From positions 620,001-684,000 of the forward strand of contig NZ_PYOO01000001.1 of NCBI RefSeq assembly GCF_003026395.1: a stretch of 64,000 nucleotides of DNA. The letters run 5' to 3'. Position 1 is the stretch's first letter. Each line of letters begins with the position of its first letter. Below the pieces are notes generated by a model. It was not told where the DNA came from. It worked only from the letters and a program-made list of their open reading frames with translations, and did no database searches. The position numbers and the translations under genes were made by a program. The DNA comes from Photobacterium iliopiscarium. GTDB taxonomy: Bacteria; Pseudomonadota; Gammaproteobacteria; Enterobacterales; Vibrionaceae. Below, piece by piece: positions 9,695-18,652 of this stretch.

Positions 9695-10471
9695 GTGAAA
9701 AGTGCAATTGAAAGGCGAATGGACATTGTCAACGTGGTTAATCTAGAAGGAAAAGCCCGTGTCGATGATCTCGCTGAAAAATTTAATGTATCAAGTGTCA
9801 CTATTCGCAGTGATCTGAGTTTCTTAGAAAAGAATGGTTATGTTGTGCGCTCTCATGGTGCAGCAATTCCTAACTCAGGTGTGATTGCTGAATTAACAAT
9901 TCATGAAAAGCGTCGGCATAATGCGGGAGTTAAATCGCTCCTTGGTCAAGCGGCTGCCAAGCTTATTCATAATGGTGACACTGTGATTTTAGATTCAGGG
10001 ACAACAACGCGTGAAATCGCAGCCAGCTTAAAAAGCATGGAAAATGTTGTTGTCATGACTAATGGTCTGGATGTGGCTATGGAGTTGGCTTCAGCACCCG
10101 GTGTTGAAGTGTTAATGTCAGGTGGCGTACTTCGTAAAGAAGCGTTATCTTTTTCGGGCTCACTAGCAGAAGCCGGCCTTAAGAACTTTCGTTTTGATAA
10201 AGTTTTTCTAGGGGTCGATGGCTTTGACTTGCGAGCAGGTATCACTACGCACAGTGAACAAGAGGCAAGCCTCAATCGTTTAATGTGTGAAATTTCTGAA
10301 CAAGTGATTGCGGTTGCGGATTCAACCAAATTTGGTAAACGTAGCTGTCACATGATTCGTGAATTTGGAAATATTGATATCTTAGTAACAGATGCAGATA
10401 TTCCTGAAGATTATTTAGCTGGTCTTCGTGAAATGAAAGTAGAAGTTATTATTGTCGAAAAAGAGCACTGA
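9695..10471 (+). CDS. agaR: DeoR-family repressor of the GalNAc/glycosaminoglycan genes
   Basis: A 258-residue DeoR-type regulator with an N-terminal helix-turn-helix (DDLAEKFNVSSVTIRSDLSF, residues 20-39) and a C-terminal sugar-phosphate sensor domain (DSGTTTREIA, FLGVDGFD, VADSTKFGK). It starts at GTG 9695 with AAGGAG upstream. It heads the kbaZ-agaS-PTS genes, and its promoter region contains repeated GAAAGA words like known AgaR targets. Assignment as AgaR rests on this context; the family itself is certain. Confidence 0.85.
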   Translation: MKSAIERRMDIVNVVNLEGKARVDDLAEKFNVSSVTIRSDLSFLEKNGYVVRSHGAAIPNSGVIAELTIHEKRRHNAGVKSLLGQAAAKLIHNGDTVILDSGTTTREIAASLKSMENVVVMTNGLDVAMELASAPGVEVLMSGGVLRKEALSFSGSLAEAGLKNFRFDKVFLGVDGFDLRAGITTHSEQEASLNRLMCEISEQVIAVADSTKFGKRSCHMIREFGNIDILVTDADIPEDYLAGLREMKVEVIIVEKEH

Positions 10472-10521
10472 CTGACTTAACTCCATGATCACATCACAGA
10501 TGATGATTGTGGAGTTAATGA

Positions 10522-11817
10522 ATGAACACCCTACAAACTCTCGTTCAACGTCATAAAGCAGGCGGCAACAATGGTATTTATGCTGTTTGCTCTGCACACC
10601 CGCTGGTTATTGAAGCGGCATTTTCTCAAGCGTTGGACGACAATTCAGTTTTATTAATCGAAGCGACGTCAAATCAAGTTGATCAATTTGGTGGTTACAC
10701 CGGAATGACACCGATTGATTTTCGTCACTTTGTATTAGCCATGGCTGAACAATTCAATTTTCCTACCGAAAATCTTATCTTAGGTGGCGATCATTTAGGC
10801 CCTAATCGCTGGCAACACCTTACTGCAACTGATGCGATGGTGAATGCCGATGATTTAATTACCGCTTATGTTGCTGCTGGCTTTAAGAAAATCCACCTCG
10901 ATTGCAGCATGTCTTGTGCTGATGATCCGATGCCTCTTTCTGATGAGATCGTTGCTGAACGTGCCGCTCGTTTGGGGGCTATAGCTGAAAAAACAGCTAT
11001 AGCATCTTTTGGCTATAGTGATTTAGTGTATGTCATTGGTACTGAAGTTCCTGTACCTGGTGGCGCAGCTGAAACATTAAATACCGTTGAAGTTACCTCT
11101 CCGCAAGCCGCAATGAAAACAATCGAAACTCATCAGCGTGCATTTACTGAGGCTGGTATCGCCGATTGTTGGACGCGTGTGGTTGGTTTAGTGGTGCAAC
11201 CTGGGGTTGAATTTGATCATACTGGTGTTATTGATTATTGCCCAGAGAAAGCGAATCAATTAAGTGGCGTGGTTGAAAATTTTCCGCATATGGTATTTGA
11301 AGCGCACTCGACAGACTATCAAACCAACGCTGCTTATCGTCAATTAGTACAAGACCACTTTGCGATTTTAAAAGTGGGTCCCGCTTTGACCTTTGCTATG
11401 CGTGAAGCACTATTTAATTTATGTGAAATAGAAGCTGAAATTATTCCTAAGGCGCATTGCTCAAATTTAAGAGAATGCATTGAAGCGCAAATGTGTGAAG
11501 CCCCACAGCATTGGCAAAAATATTATCACGGTAATGAATCTGAACAACGTTTCTCTCGCTGTTTTAGTTTTAGCGATCGCATGCGTTATTACTGGCCTGA
11601 TAGTGTGATTAATCAAGCCCAAGCAACGTTATTTAGAAATTTATCTCGCGTTGATATTCCGTTACCCCTTCTTAGTCAATATATGCCACAGCAATTTCAA
11701 CATCTGCGTGAAGGCTTAATCTCATCAGATCCTAAGGCTTTGGTATTAGACACTATTCGTCAAGTTTTACGTGCTTACTCTCAAGCATGTACTGAAAAAT
11801 TAATCGCAGAGGTTTAA
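10522..11817 (+). CDS. kbaZ: Tagatose-bisphosphate aldolase subunit KbaZ/GatZ type
   Basis: A 431-residue protein matching E. coli KbaZ/AgaZ throughout ([57 protein letters not shown]). KbaZ is classically the non-catalytic partner that stabilises the KbaY aldolase. No kbaY and no tagatose-6-phosphate kinase gene is present here, so its partner must lie elsewhere or KbaZ acts alone. The ATG at 10522 has GGAG seven bases upstream. Four bases separate it from agaS. Confidence 0.93.
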   Translation: MNTLQTLVQRHKAGGNNGIYAVCSAHPLVIEAAFSQALDDNSVLLIEATSNQVDQFGGYTGMTPIDFRHFVLAMAEQFNFPTENLILGGDHLGPNRWQHLTATDAMVNADDLITAYVAAGFKKIHLDCSMSCADDPMPLSDEIVAERAARLGAIAEKTAIASFGYSDLVYVIGTEVPVPGGAAETLNTVEVTSPQAAMKTIETHQRAFTEAGIADCWTRVVGLVVQPGVEFDHTGVIDYCPEKANQLSGVVENFPHMVFEAHSTDYQTNAAYRQLVQDHFAILKVGPALTFAMREALFNLCEIEAEIIPKAHCSNLRECIEAQMCEAPQHWQKYYHGNESEQRFSRCFSFSDRMRYYWPDSVINQAQATLFRNLSRVDIPLPLLSQYMPQQFQHLREGLISSDPKALVLDTIRQVLRAYSQACTEKLIAEV

Positions 11818-11821
11818 ACAT

Positions 11822-12985
11822 ATGGAACAATATTTAGGTTATTCAGTCGCGGAACTAGAACGTTTATCTGGTTATTGGACAGCGAAAGAAATCAATCAAC
11901 AACCTGCTTGTTGGGCGCAAACAGCTGCAATTACACGTGAGTGTGAACCACAAATTAAGCACTTTATGGACCATGTCTATAGTTACCCAAATTTGCGTAT
12001 CGTTTTAACGGGAGCGGGTACGTCTGCCTTTGCGGGACGTTCATTAGCATTGGGGTTGACTCAGCGTTTACAACGTCGTGTCGATGCTATTTCAACTACA
12101 GATATTGTCTCTAATCCTAAGCAGTGTTTTGCTGAAAATATTCCTACGCTATTGGTGTCGTTTGCCCGTTCTGGTAATAGCCCTGAAAGTGTGGCTGCGG
12201 TTGAACTTGCCAATCAAACATTAACCGAATGTTTTCATTTAGTATTGACCTGTAATGCTGATGGAAAGTTATACAATTGTTGCAGTAGTGATAAGCAATC
12301 ACTTGCATTACTGATGCCAACAGAGACTAATGATCAATCTTTTGCCATGACATCAAGTTTTTCATCCATGATGGTCGCGGCCTTTTCGGTCTTAATGTAT
12401 GGAAGCGATTACACGAAAGAAATCGAAAGCATTTGTAAGTGTTCTGTGGGTTTGATCAAAGATTTGAATAGCCAAATAAAGGATACTGCTGATCAGAAAC
12501 TAGAGCGGGTTATTTATTTAGGCAGTGGTGGTTTACAAGGTTTAGCTCAAGAGTCGGCATTGAAACTTCTTGAGTTAACAGCAGGCAAAGTTGTTGCAAC
12601 ATACGATTCGCCATTAGGGTTCCGCCACGGACCAAAATCGATTGTTAATCAGAACACGATGATTGTGGTGTTCATTAGTAACGATTCATATACCCGCAAA
12701 TATGACCTTGATCTGTTAGCTGAAATTTGCCGCGATAATATTGCAGCGCAAGTGGTAGCGATTACAGCACAAGCGGATGAGATTGAAACACGTGCTGATG
12801 TTATTCGCGTTTCTAGCATGGAAGCCGCAACGGACATCGAATTACTTTTCCCTTATATGCTATATGCGCAAATATATGCTTTTCATCGTGCGCTAGCGTT
12901 AGGAAATACACCTGATAACCCATGTCCTACTGGTGAAGTAAACCGTGTAGTACAAGGAGTTACTATTCACGATTTATCTAATTAA
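11822..12985 (+). CDS. agaS: Galactosamine-6-phosphate deaminase/isomerase AgaS
   Basis: A 387-residue SIS-domain enzyme that converts galactosamine-6-phosphate to tagatose-6-phosphate and ammonia. Two SIS domains are visible, with LTGAGTSAFAGR and SFARSGNSPESVAAVELANQ in the first and YLGSGGLQGLAQESALKLLE in the second, followed by the conserved DSPLGFRHGPKS and NRVVQGV tail. It matches AgaS along its whole length. Its presence, rather than a GlcN-6-P deaminase, points to a galactosamine-containing substrate such as chondroitin sulfate. Confidence 0.93.
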   Translation: MEQYLGYSVAELERLSGYWTAKEINQQPACWAQTAAITRECEPQIKHFMDHVYSYPNLRIVLTGAGTSAFAGRSLALGLTQRLQRRVDAISTTDIVSNPKQCFAENIPTLLVSFARSGNSPESVAAVELANQTLTECFHLVLTCNADGKLYNCCSSDKQSLALLMPTETNDQSFAMTSSFSSMMVAAFSVLMYGSDYTKEIESICKCSVGLIKDLNSQIKDTADQKLERVIYLGSGGLQGLAQESALKLLELTAGKVVATYDSPLGFRHGPKSIVNQNTMIVVFISNDSYTRKYDLDLLAEICRDNIAAQVVAITAQADEIETRADVIRVSSMEAATDIELLFPYMLYAQIYAFHRALALGNTPDNPCPTGEVNRVVQGVTIHDLSN

Positions 12986-13014
12986 TTTAAATAATTACGA
13001 AAGGTAGAACAGTC

Positions 13015-13515
13015 ATGACAACGCCAAATATTGTATGGACACGAATTGATGAACGTTTGTTACATGGTCAAATTCGTATTACTTGGGGTAAACATTCAGG
13101 CGCTAATCTTATTTTAGTGGCTAATGACGATGCAGCAGATGGACCTAACGCGGCTTTTATGCAAGCTGGAATGAAAGCATCAGCGGGAGGGGAATACGCA
13201 GTGCGTTTCTTCTCAATCCAAAAAACAATTGATGTCATCGGTAAGGCTTCTCCTCAACAGAAGATCTTTATTTTATGCAATAACCCAACCGATATTGCTC
13301 GGTTAGTTGAAGGTGGTGTGCCCATTGCCCATTGTAATGTCGGTAATATGCATTACCACGACGGTAAGCGTCAGATTCATAAAACCGTTTCTGTTGATGA
13401 TAAAGATATTAATGCTTTTGAACGCATGGTTGCAAAAGGGGTAACTTGTACCATTCAAAATACGCCTGATCAGAAACCAATTAATGTACTTGAACTGGCT
13501 ACCAGCGCTGCTTAA
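13015..13515 (+). CDS. agaV: Mannose-family PTS enzyme IIB (AgaV type)
   Basis: A 166-residue cytoplasmic phosphocarrier of a mannose-family PTS. The N-terminal WTRIDERLLHGQI motif carries the phosphorylated histidine, His17. A clear AAAGGTAG ribosome site precedes the ATG. It is the first of four PTS genes in the order IIB, IIC, IID, IIA. Mannose-family PTSs of the Aga type carry amino sugars, and relatives in streptococci import unsaturated glycosaminoglycan disaccharides. The latter role fits the kdu and GH105 genes that follow. Confidence 0.92.
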   Translation: MTTPNIVWTRIDERLLHGQIRITWGKHSGANLILVANDDAADGPNAAFMQAGMKASAGGEYAVRFFSIQKTIDVIGKASPQQKIFILCNNPTDIARLVEGGVPIAHCNVGNMHYHDGKRQIHKTVSVDDKDINAFERMVAKGVTCTIQNTPDQKPINVLELATSAA

Positions 13516-13557
13516 ATCGCGATAGTCAAACGCCAAACGTGTAAAAAGGAATAGATC

Positions 13558-14328
13558 ATGTTTTTAGAAGCTGCGTTAGTTGCGGTGTGGGCATTTTTCT
13601 GCGGTATCGATAAATACGATGTTGCGTTGAATATTCACCGTCCGCTTATTACAGGTCCGGTTGTGGGCTTGATCATGGGCGATATGCAAATTGGTTTGAT
13701 TGCAGGTGCGACGTTAGAACTTGCTTGGTTAGGTTTAGTGCCTAACGCTGGTGCTCAGCCACCCGATGTAACAATGGGTACGATTGCTGCGGTTGCGTTT
13801 GCAGTGATGACGGGTCAGTCAGCAGAAGTGGCAATGGGCGTAGGTATGCCGATTGCAGTAATGATGCAGATGTTAGTGATCGGTTTCTTTGCAATGACAT
13901 CATTCACAATGGGTAAAGCCGATCGCTTTGCTGAACGTGGTGACTCTGCGGGTATAGATAAACTCTTAATTATCACCATTTTACTGCGTGCCATGTTATA
14001 TGCCGTGATTGCCTTTGTGACGGTTTACTTTGGTGAGCATGCGGCAACCTGGATTGATGAAAATGCACCGAAAGCATTACTAGAAGGGCTAGGTATTGGT
14101 GCCAAGATGGTTCCAGCGATTGGTTTTGCAATGTTGTTGAAAATCATGTGGTCAAAAGAAGTGGCTGGTGTGTTCTTCATTGGCTTCGTCATGACAACTT
14201 ACTTAAAACTACCCATTATGGCAGTTGCAATCATCGGCGCTTCAATTGCAGCACTGTACTACTTCTTTAGCGGTTCAAACAACGGCGGCTCTAATAACCA
14301 AGCAGAGGAATTTGAAGATGGCATCTGA
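13558..14328 (+). CDS. agaW: Mannose-family PTS enzyme IIC (AgaW type)
   Basis: A 256-residue integral membrane protein of the mannose-family EIIC type. The start MFLEAALVAVWAFFCGIDKYD and the glycine-rich GLVPNAGAQPPD segment are typical, and several hydrophobic helices follow. AAGGA precedes the ATG. With IID it forms the sugar channel. Its C-terminal tail is Asn/Gly rich and its last 11 bases overlap the start of IID, so the two are translationally coupled. Confidence 0.93.
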   Translation: MFLEAALVAVWAFFCGIDKYDVALNIHRPLITGPVVGLIMGDMQIGLIAGATLELAWLGLVPNAGAQPPDVTMGTIAAVAFAVMTGQSAEVAMGVGMPIAVMMQMLVIGFFAMTSFTMGKADRFAERGDSAGIDKLLIITILLRAMLYAVIAFVTVYFGEHAATWIDENAPKALLEGLGIGAKMVPAIGFAMLLKIMWSKEVAGVFFIGFVMTTYLKLPIMAVAIIGASIAALYYFFSGSNNGGSNNQAEEFEDGI

Positions 14329-15211
14329 TATCACAGCGGGAACACTTCGCGATAAAAACACGGAAGAACATGTAAGTTTGGTTGATGATATCGATGCATA
14401 TGAAGATACCACGCCACAAAAAGTGATCACCAAGAAAGACCTGTGGATGTGTGCAATCCGTGGTTTATTCATGGAAGGTAACTTCAACTTTGAACGTATG
14501 CAGGCGGGTGGTTTTGCTTACTCAATTATTCCAGCGCTGAAAAAAATCCATGGCGATAACAAAGCGGATTTGGCGAAAGCATTAAAGAACCATCTACAGT
14601 TTTTCAATGCTTCACCTAAGCTGTTTACCTTCTTATTAGGTACAGCGATTGCGATGGAAGAGAACAAAGAAAAACCATCAACCGTTAACGTAATGAAAGT
14701 CGCGGGAATGGGACCAACAGGTGGTATCGGTGATGCTATCGACCACATGACATTGATGCCATTAACGCTAGCGTTAGGTGCTTCAATTGCAATGGAAGGC
14801 TCTATTGCTGGTCCGTTTGTGTTCTTCTTCTTGTATCAAATTGTTCACTTTGCGGTTTACTTTGGTTTGATGTTCATGGGTTACAAAGCGGGTACTGCCG
14901 CGATGGTTAACATGAGTGATTCAACCGAGAAACTGGCAAAAGCCGCTAATATTATGGGTATCTTTGTTATCGGTGCGCTTTCCGCGACCTTTATCAAGGT
15001 GCAGACCACCCTCAGTCTCGAACTGGGGGGGAAGGTGGTGGAGTTGCAAACTGCATTATTTGACAAAGTAATGCCAAATATTCTACCGCTGATGTTGGTG
15101 TTCTTCATGCTCAAAATGGTGAAAGGCACAGGATTCTGGGCTAAGCCTCCAGTGTTGATTTTCAGCACACTAGCGGCGGGTGTTATTGGTCATCTAATCG
15201 GTATTTTGTAA
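14318..15211 (+). CDS. agaE: Mannose-family PTS enzyme IID (AgaE type)
   Basis: A 297-residue EIID membrane subunit. After an acidic N-terminal tail come KKDLWMCAIRGLFMEGNFNFERMQAGG-like EIID core sequence, then MGPTGGIGDAIDH and a set of C-terminal membrane helices. I chose ATG 14318 (MASDITAGT), which has GAGGA upstream and overlaps IIC by 11 bases. A longer frame from 14225 would overlap IIC by about 100 bases and adds no family sequence. Confidence 0.94.
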   Translation: MASDITAGTLRDKNTEEHVSLVDDIDAYEDTTPQKVITKKDLWMCAIRGLFMEGNFNFERMQAGGFAYSIIPALKKIHGDNKADLAKALKNHLQFFNASPKLFTFLLGTAIAMEENKEKPSTVNVMKVAGMGPTGGIGDAIDHMTLMPLTLALGASIAMEGSIAGPFVFFFLYQIVHFAVYFGLMFMGYKAGTAAMVNMSDSTEKLAKAANIMGIFVIGALSATFIKVQTTLSLELGGKVVELQTALFDKVMPNILPLMLVFFMLKMVKGTGFWAKPPVLIFSTLAAGVIGHLIGIL

Positions 15212-15255
15212 TTAACCCATTGTTTTATTTTGATGGTTGTCATTGTCAATAATAT

Positions 15256-15283
15256 CAAGGGGGACATCGTTCCCCCTTGTTTT
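15256..15283 (+). terminator. Strong hairpin between IID and IIA genes
   Basis: CAAGGGGGA (15256-15264) and TCCCCCTTG (15271-15279) form a perfect 9-bp stem with a 6-nt loop followed by TTTT. It lies inside the operon, 18 bases before the IIA start, so it probably works as a partial terminator or an mRNA stabiliser that sets the level of the membrane subunits. Confidence 0.6.
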
Positions 15284-15296
15284 CAAGGAAAGAATC

Positions 15297-15740
15297 ATGA
15301 TTGGTATCGTTGTTTCAGGTCATATTAACTTTGCATCAGGGATGGAATCGGCTGTTCGTGCTATTGCTGGTGAGCAACAGCAAATGACATATGTGGATTT
15401 TGTTGAAACCATGTCTACCGATGAGCTAGAACAAGCTTTACGTCAAGCAGCGAAAGATGTGGATAGTGGCGATGGGGTGTTGTTTCTAACTGATATTCCT
15501 GGCGGTTCTCCTGCTAATCGTGCGTTAGCAATAGTGATGGATACCCCCAATGTTGAATTGATTGGTGGTGCTAATTTACCGATGATCGCCAATGCTGCTT
15601 TTGAGCGTGATGATGCTGATTTAACCGACCTTGTCGATACGCTGCTTGATATTGGTATGTCATGCATGAAAGATATGCGTCGTGAGCTTAATAGCATGAT
15701 GGCGCAGTCGACTGAACTTGAATGTGAAGACGGACTGTAA
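15297..15740 (+). CDS. agaF: Mannose-family PTS enzyme IIA (AgaF type)
   Basis: A 147-residue cytoplasmic EIIA protein that receives phosphate from HPr and passes it to IIB. MIGIVVSGHINFASGM carries the phosphorylated His9, and FLTDIPGGSPANRA is the conserved central segment. I chose ATG 15297, which has AAGGAAAG upstream and fits the family start, over an upstream ATG-like start at 15237. It completes the PTS; agaA starts two bases after its stop codon. Confidence 0.94.
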   Translation: MIGIVVSGHINFASGMESAVRAIAGEQQQMTYVDFVETMSTDELEQALRQAAKDVDSGDGVLFLTDIPGGSPANRALAIVMDTPNVELIGGANLPMIANAAFERDDADLTDLVDTLLDIGMSCMKDMRRELNSMMAQSTELECEDGL

Positions 15741-15742
15741 TT

Positions 15743-16906
15743 ATGCGCTTTGCTCTTCATCCCCAACGTATATTCACCCCAACGGGAATTCGCTATAACC
15801 ATTATGTGGTGGTGAATAACGGTAAGGTTGAATGCGTCACTGATAGCCAACCTTCTGATTGTGAAATCATAGAATTAGACGGTCAAACATTAGTCCCTGG
15901 CTTTATTGATATTCATATTCATGGCCGTGCAGGCGCTGATGTTATGGATGCAACGCCAGCAGCTTTACAAACTATCGCGCAAGCATTACCAGCAACCGGG
16001 GTAGTGGCATGGGTTGGAACAACCGTCACCGCACCTTGGATAGATATTGTGTCAGCTTTACAGCAAGTTCGACTTTTCTGTGAGCGGCCACAAACATCAG
16101 GCGCAACTCTGTTAGGGAGCTTTCTTGAAGGACCTTATTTTACGGCCACGCATCGTGGTTCACACCCAACCCAATACTTAACTGCGCCAACCATTACAGC
16201 CTTAGCTGAGCTAAAAGAAGTGGCGGCTGATTCATTATTACGCGTTGCGTTAGCACCAGAGTATGACGGTGCTAATGAAGCGATTCAATGGTTAACCGAT
16301 AACGGCATTAAAACTTCGATAGCACATACCAATGCCAATTTTGAACAAGTGACCCAAGCCCATCAACATGGAGCGGATTGTGGTGTGCATTTATTTAATG
16401 GCATGAGTGGTTTGCATCATCGTGAGCCGGGTTGTGCTGGAGCTGTGCTTTATCACGATATGTTAGTTGAACTGATTGCTGATGGTATTCATGTTCACCC
16501 GGTGATGATGCAACTCGCTTATCGCATCAAAGGTTATCAAGGCATGGCATTAATTACTGACTGTATGCGTGCTGGTGGCCTTGATGATGGTAAGTACCAA
16601 CTTGGCGCGCAGATGGTTAACGTGACTAATGGTGAAGCGCGTACTGATGATGGCTCTTTGGCAGGAAGCACTTGCAGTTTAGATCAAGCCATTCGCAACA
16701 TGATCTTATTAGCCAATGTTCCTGAATGGGAAGCTATTCAGATGGCAACCGCAGTACCTGCAAAATATTTGGGTATTGATCACCAATTAGGTGCTATTGC
16801 CACCGGATATAACGCCAGTTTTGCCGTACTGAATACACAATTTGAAATTCAAGCAACGTTAATTGACGGTGAATGGTATTACCCATCATCGAATCAACAA
16901 CAATAA
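15743..16906 (+). CDS. agaA: N-acetylgalactosamine-6-phosphate deacetylase
   Basis: A 387-residue amidohydrolase of the NagA/AgaA family that removes acetate from the amino-sugar phosphate. Metal and substrate motifs are in order: DIHIHGRAGAD, LEGPYF, AHTNA, HLFNGMSGLHHREPG, ADGIHVHP and LITDCMRAGG, then DGSLAGST. Context with AgaS and KbaZ favours GalNAc-6-P over GlcNAc-6-P. It is two bases downstream of the IIA gene, so they are co-transcribed. Confidence 0.9.
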   Translation: MRFALHPQRIFTPTGIRYNHYVVVNNGKVECVTDSQPSDCEIIELDGQTLVPGFIDIHIHGRAGADVMDATPAALQTIAQALPATGVVAWVGTTVTAPWIDIVSALQQVRLFCERPQTSGATLLGSFLEGPYFTATHRGSHPTQYLTAPTITALAELKEVAADSLLRVALAPEYDGANEAIQWLTDNGIKTSIAHTNANFEQVTQAHQHGADCGVHLFNGMSGLHHREPGCAGAVLYHDMLVELIADGIHVHPVMMQLAYRIKGYQGMALITDCMRAGGLDDGKYQLGAQMVNVTNGEARTDDGSLAGSTCSLDQAIRNMILLANVPEWEAIQMATAVPAKYLGIDHQLGAIATGYNASFAVLNTQFEIQATLIDGEWYYPSSNQQQ

Positions 16907-16918
16907 TTCGTCATCATT

Positions 16919-16937
16919 CACGCCTTATATAAGCGTG
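16919..16937 (+). other. Intergenic near-palindrome before kduI
   Basis: CACGCCTTATATAAGCGTG is nearly self-complementary. It lies in the 62-bp gap between agaA and kduI and could be a small hairpin or a regulator site. Nothing in the sequence decides between these. Confidence 0.3.
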
Positions 16938-16968
16938 GTGAATAATGTAATGATTTAAGAGGTTTTTC

Positions 16969-17799
16969 ATGGAAATTCGTCAACCAATTCATAGTCAGCA
17001 TGCCAAGCAATTAGATACCGCGGGTATTCGTGAGCAGTTCCTAATTGAAAATATGTTTCAAGAAGGTCAAATCAACCTTACTTACAGCCATATCGACCGG
17101 ATTATTGTCGGTGCGGCAGTGCCGACCACTGCGGCTATTGTGTTTGAAGGTGGCAAAGAAATCGGGGTTGATTACTTTTTACAACGTCGTGAATTAGGTG
17201 TGATTAATATCGGTGCGCCAGGATTAGTGATTGTTGATGGTGAGACTTTTGAAATTGGCTCACGCGAAGCGATTTATGTAGGCATGGGCGCGCAAGATAT
17301 TCGTTTTGAAAGTGTGGTTGCGGATCAACCTGCACGTTTTTACTTAAATTGTGCCCCTGCTCATCACAGTTATCCAACCCGCAAAATTACCCGTGAAGAA
17401 GCCTCTCCAGAGCAAATTGGTAGCCAAGAAAACTGTAACGTTCGCACTATTTATAAATACTTACATCCTTCTGTGTTACCAACCTGCCAACTATTAATGG
17501 GCATGACTGAGCTTGCTGCTGGTAGCTTGTGGAATACCATGCCATGTCATACCCATGAGCGTCGTATGGAAGTGTATTTGTACTTCGATATGAGCCAAGA
17601 CAATATCGTATTCCATTACATGGGTGAGCCCCAAGAAACGCGCCATATTGTCGTGCGTAATGAACAAGCGGTGATCAGCCCAAGTTGGTCAATTCACTCT
17701 GGTGTGGGTACGGCGTCTTATACCTTTATTTGGGGTATGGTGGGTGAAAACCAAACCTTCCACGATATGGATCATGTCGCGATGAGCGATCTTAAATAA
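16969..17799 (+). CDS. kduI: 5-dehydro-4-deoxy-D-glucuronate isomerase
   Basis: A 276-residue cupin enzyme that isomerises the unsaturated uronate product (4-deoxy-L-threo-5-hexosulose uronate) to 2,5-diketo-3-deoxygluconate. [15 protein letters not shown] carries the metal-binding His and Glu residues, and a further His is in WSIHSG. Streptococcal glycosaminoglycan loci use DhuI, an unrelated isomerase, for this step, while Gram-negative loci use KduI as here. GAGG precedes the ATG. It works with KduD and the GH105 enzyme next to it. Confidence 0.95.
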   Translation: MEIRQPIHSQHAKQLDTAGIREQFLIENMFQEGQINLTYSHIDRIIVGAAVPTTAAIVFEGGKEIGVDYFLQRRELGVINIGAPGLVIVDGETFEIGSREAIYVGMGAQDIRFESVVADQPARFYLNCAPAHHSYPTRKITREEASPEQIGSQENCNVRTIYKYLHPSVLPTCQLLMGMTELAAGSLWNTMPCHTHERRMEVYLYFDMSQDNIVFHYMGEPQETRHIVVRNEQAVISPSWSIHSGVGTASYTFIWGMVGENQTFHDMDHVAMSDLK

Positions 17800-17884
17800 G
17801 CCTTACTTTTTGACCGTTAAGCGTTAATTAATTTAGCAAGTAGTGCTGGCTATTGTTGGCGCTACTTTACAAGGATAGAACTCG

Positions 17885-18640
17885 ATGAATATGTTTGATT
17901 TAAGCGGTAAAGTTGCGATTGTGACTGGTTGTAATACAGGTTTAGGCCAAGGCATGGCACTAGGGCTTGCAAAAGCAGGCGCTGATATCGTGGGTATTGG
18001 TCATCAACCAGCACCTGAAACCCAAGCACAAATTGAAGCACTAGGACGTAAATTTCATTACATCACCGCTAACTTAATGGAGCAAGATAAGCTTGAAAGC
18101 ATTGTTGCAGAAGCGGTAGAAGTGATGGGCCATGTTGATATTCTTATTAACAACGCTGGTATTATTCGTCGTCAAGATCTGCTGCAATTTTCTGAAAGTG
18201 ATTGGGATGATGTGATCAACATTAACCAAAAGACACTGTTCTTCTTATCCCAAGCGGTTGCTAAACGTTTTGTTGAGCAAGGCAATGGCGGCAAAATCAT
18301 TAACATCGCTTCAATGTTATCTTTCCAAGGGGGTATTCGCGTACCGTCATACACCGCAAGTAAATCAGCCGTTATGGGTCTAACCCGTGCATTAGCGACT
18401 GAACTCGCTGAATATAATATTAATGTCAATGCGATAGCCCCTGGTTATATGGCGACTGACAATACTGAAGCGCTTCGTGCCGATGCTGATCGTAACGCGG
18501 CAATTTTAGAGCGTATTCCTGCTAATCGTTGGGGATTACCGTCTGATTTAGAAGGGCCTGCGGTCTTTTTAGCATCAAGTGCGAGTGATTACATTAATGG
18601 TTACACCATTGCGGTTGATGGTGGTTGGTTAGCACGCTAA
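17885..18640 (+). CDS. kduD: 2-deoxy-D-gluconate 3-dehydrogenase / diketo-deoxygluconate reductase
   Basis: A 251-residue short-chain dehydrogenase that reduces 2,5-diketo-3-deoxygluconate to 2-keto-3-deoxygluconate (KDG). The nucleotide motif TGCNTGLGQG, NNAG, the catalytic YTASK and the preceding Ser in NIASM are all present, and the C-terminus GYTIAVDGGWLAR is typical of KduD. A KDG kinase and a KDPG aldolase must be encoded elsewhere to finish the pathway. Confidence 0.94.
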   Translation: MNMFDLSGKVAIVTGCNTGLGQGMALGLAKAGADIVGIGHQPAPETQAQIEALGRKFHYITANLMEQDKLESIVAEAVEVMGHVDILINNAGIIRRQDLLQFSESDWDDVININQKTLFFLSQAVAKRFVEQGNGGKIINIASMLSFQGGIRVPSYTASKSAVMGLTRALATELAEYNINVNAIAPGYMATDNTEALRADADRNAAILERIPANRWGLPSDLEGPAVFLASSASDYINGYTIAVDGGWLAR

Positions 18641-18652
18641 GGAGAGCAGTTT

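Noticed and set aside
14225-14317. Longer start of the IID gene inside the IIC gene
   Set aside because: ATG 14318 has a ribosome site and fits EIID; the extension overlaps IIC heavily and adds non-family residues.
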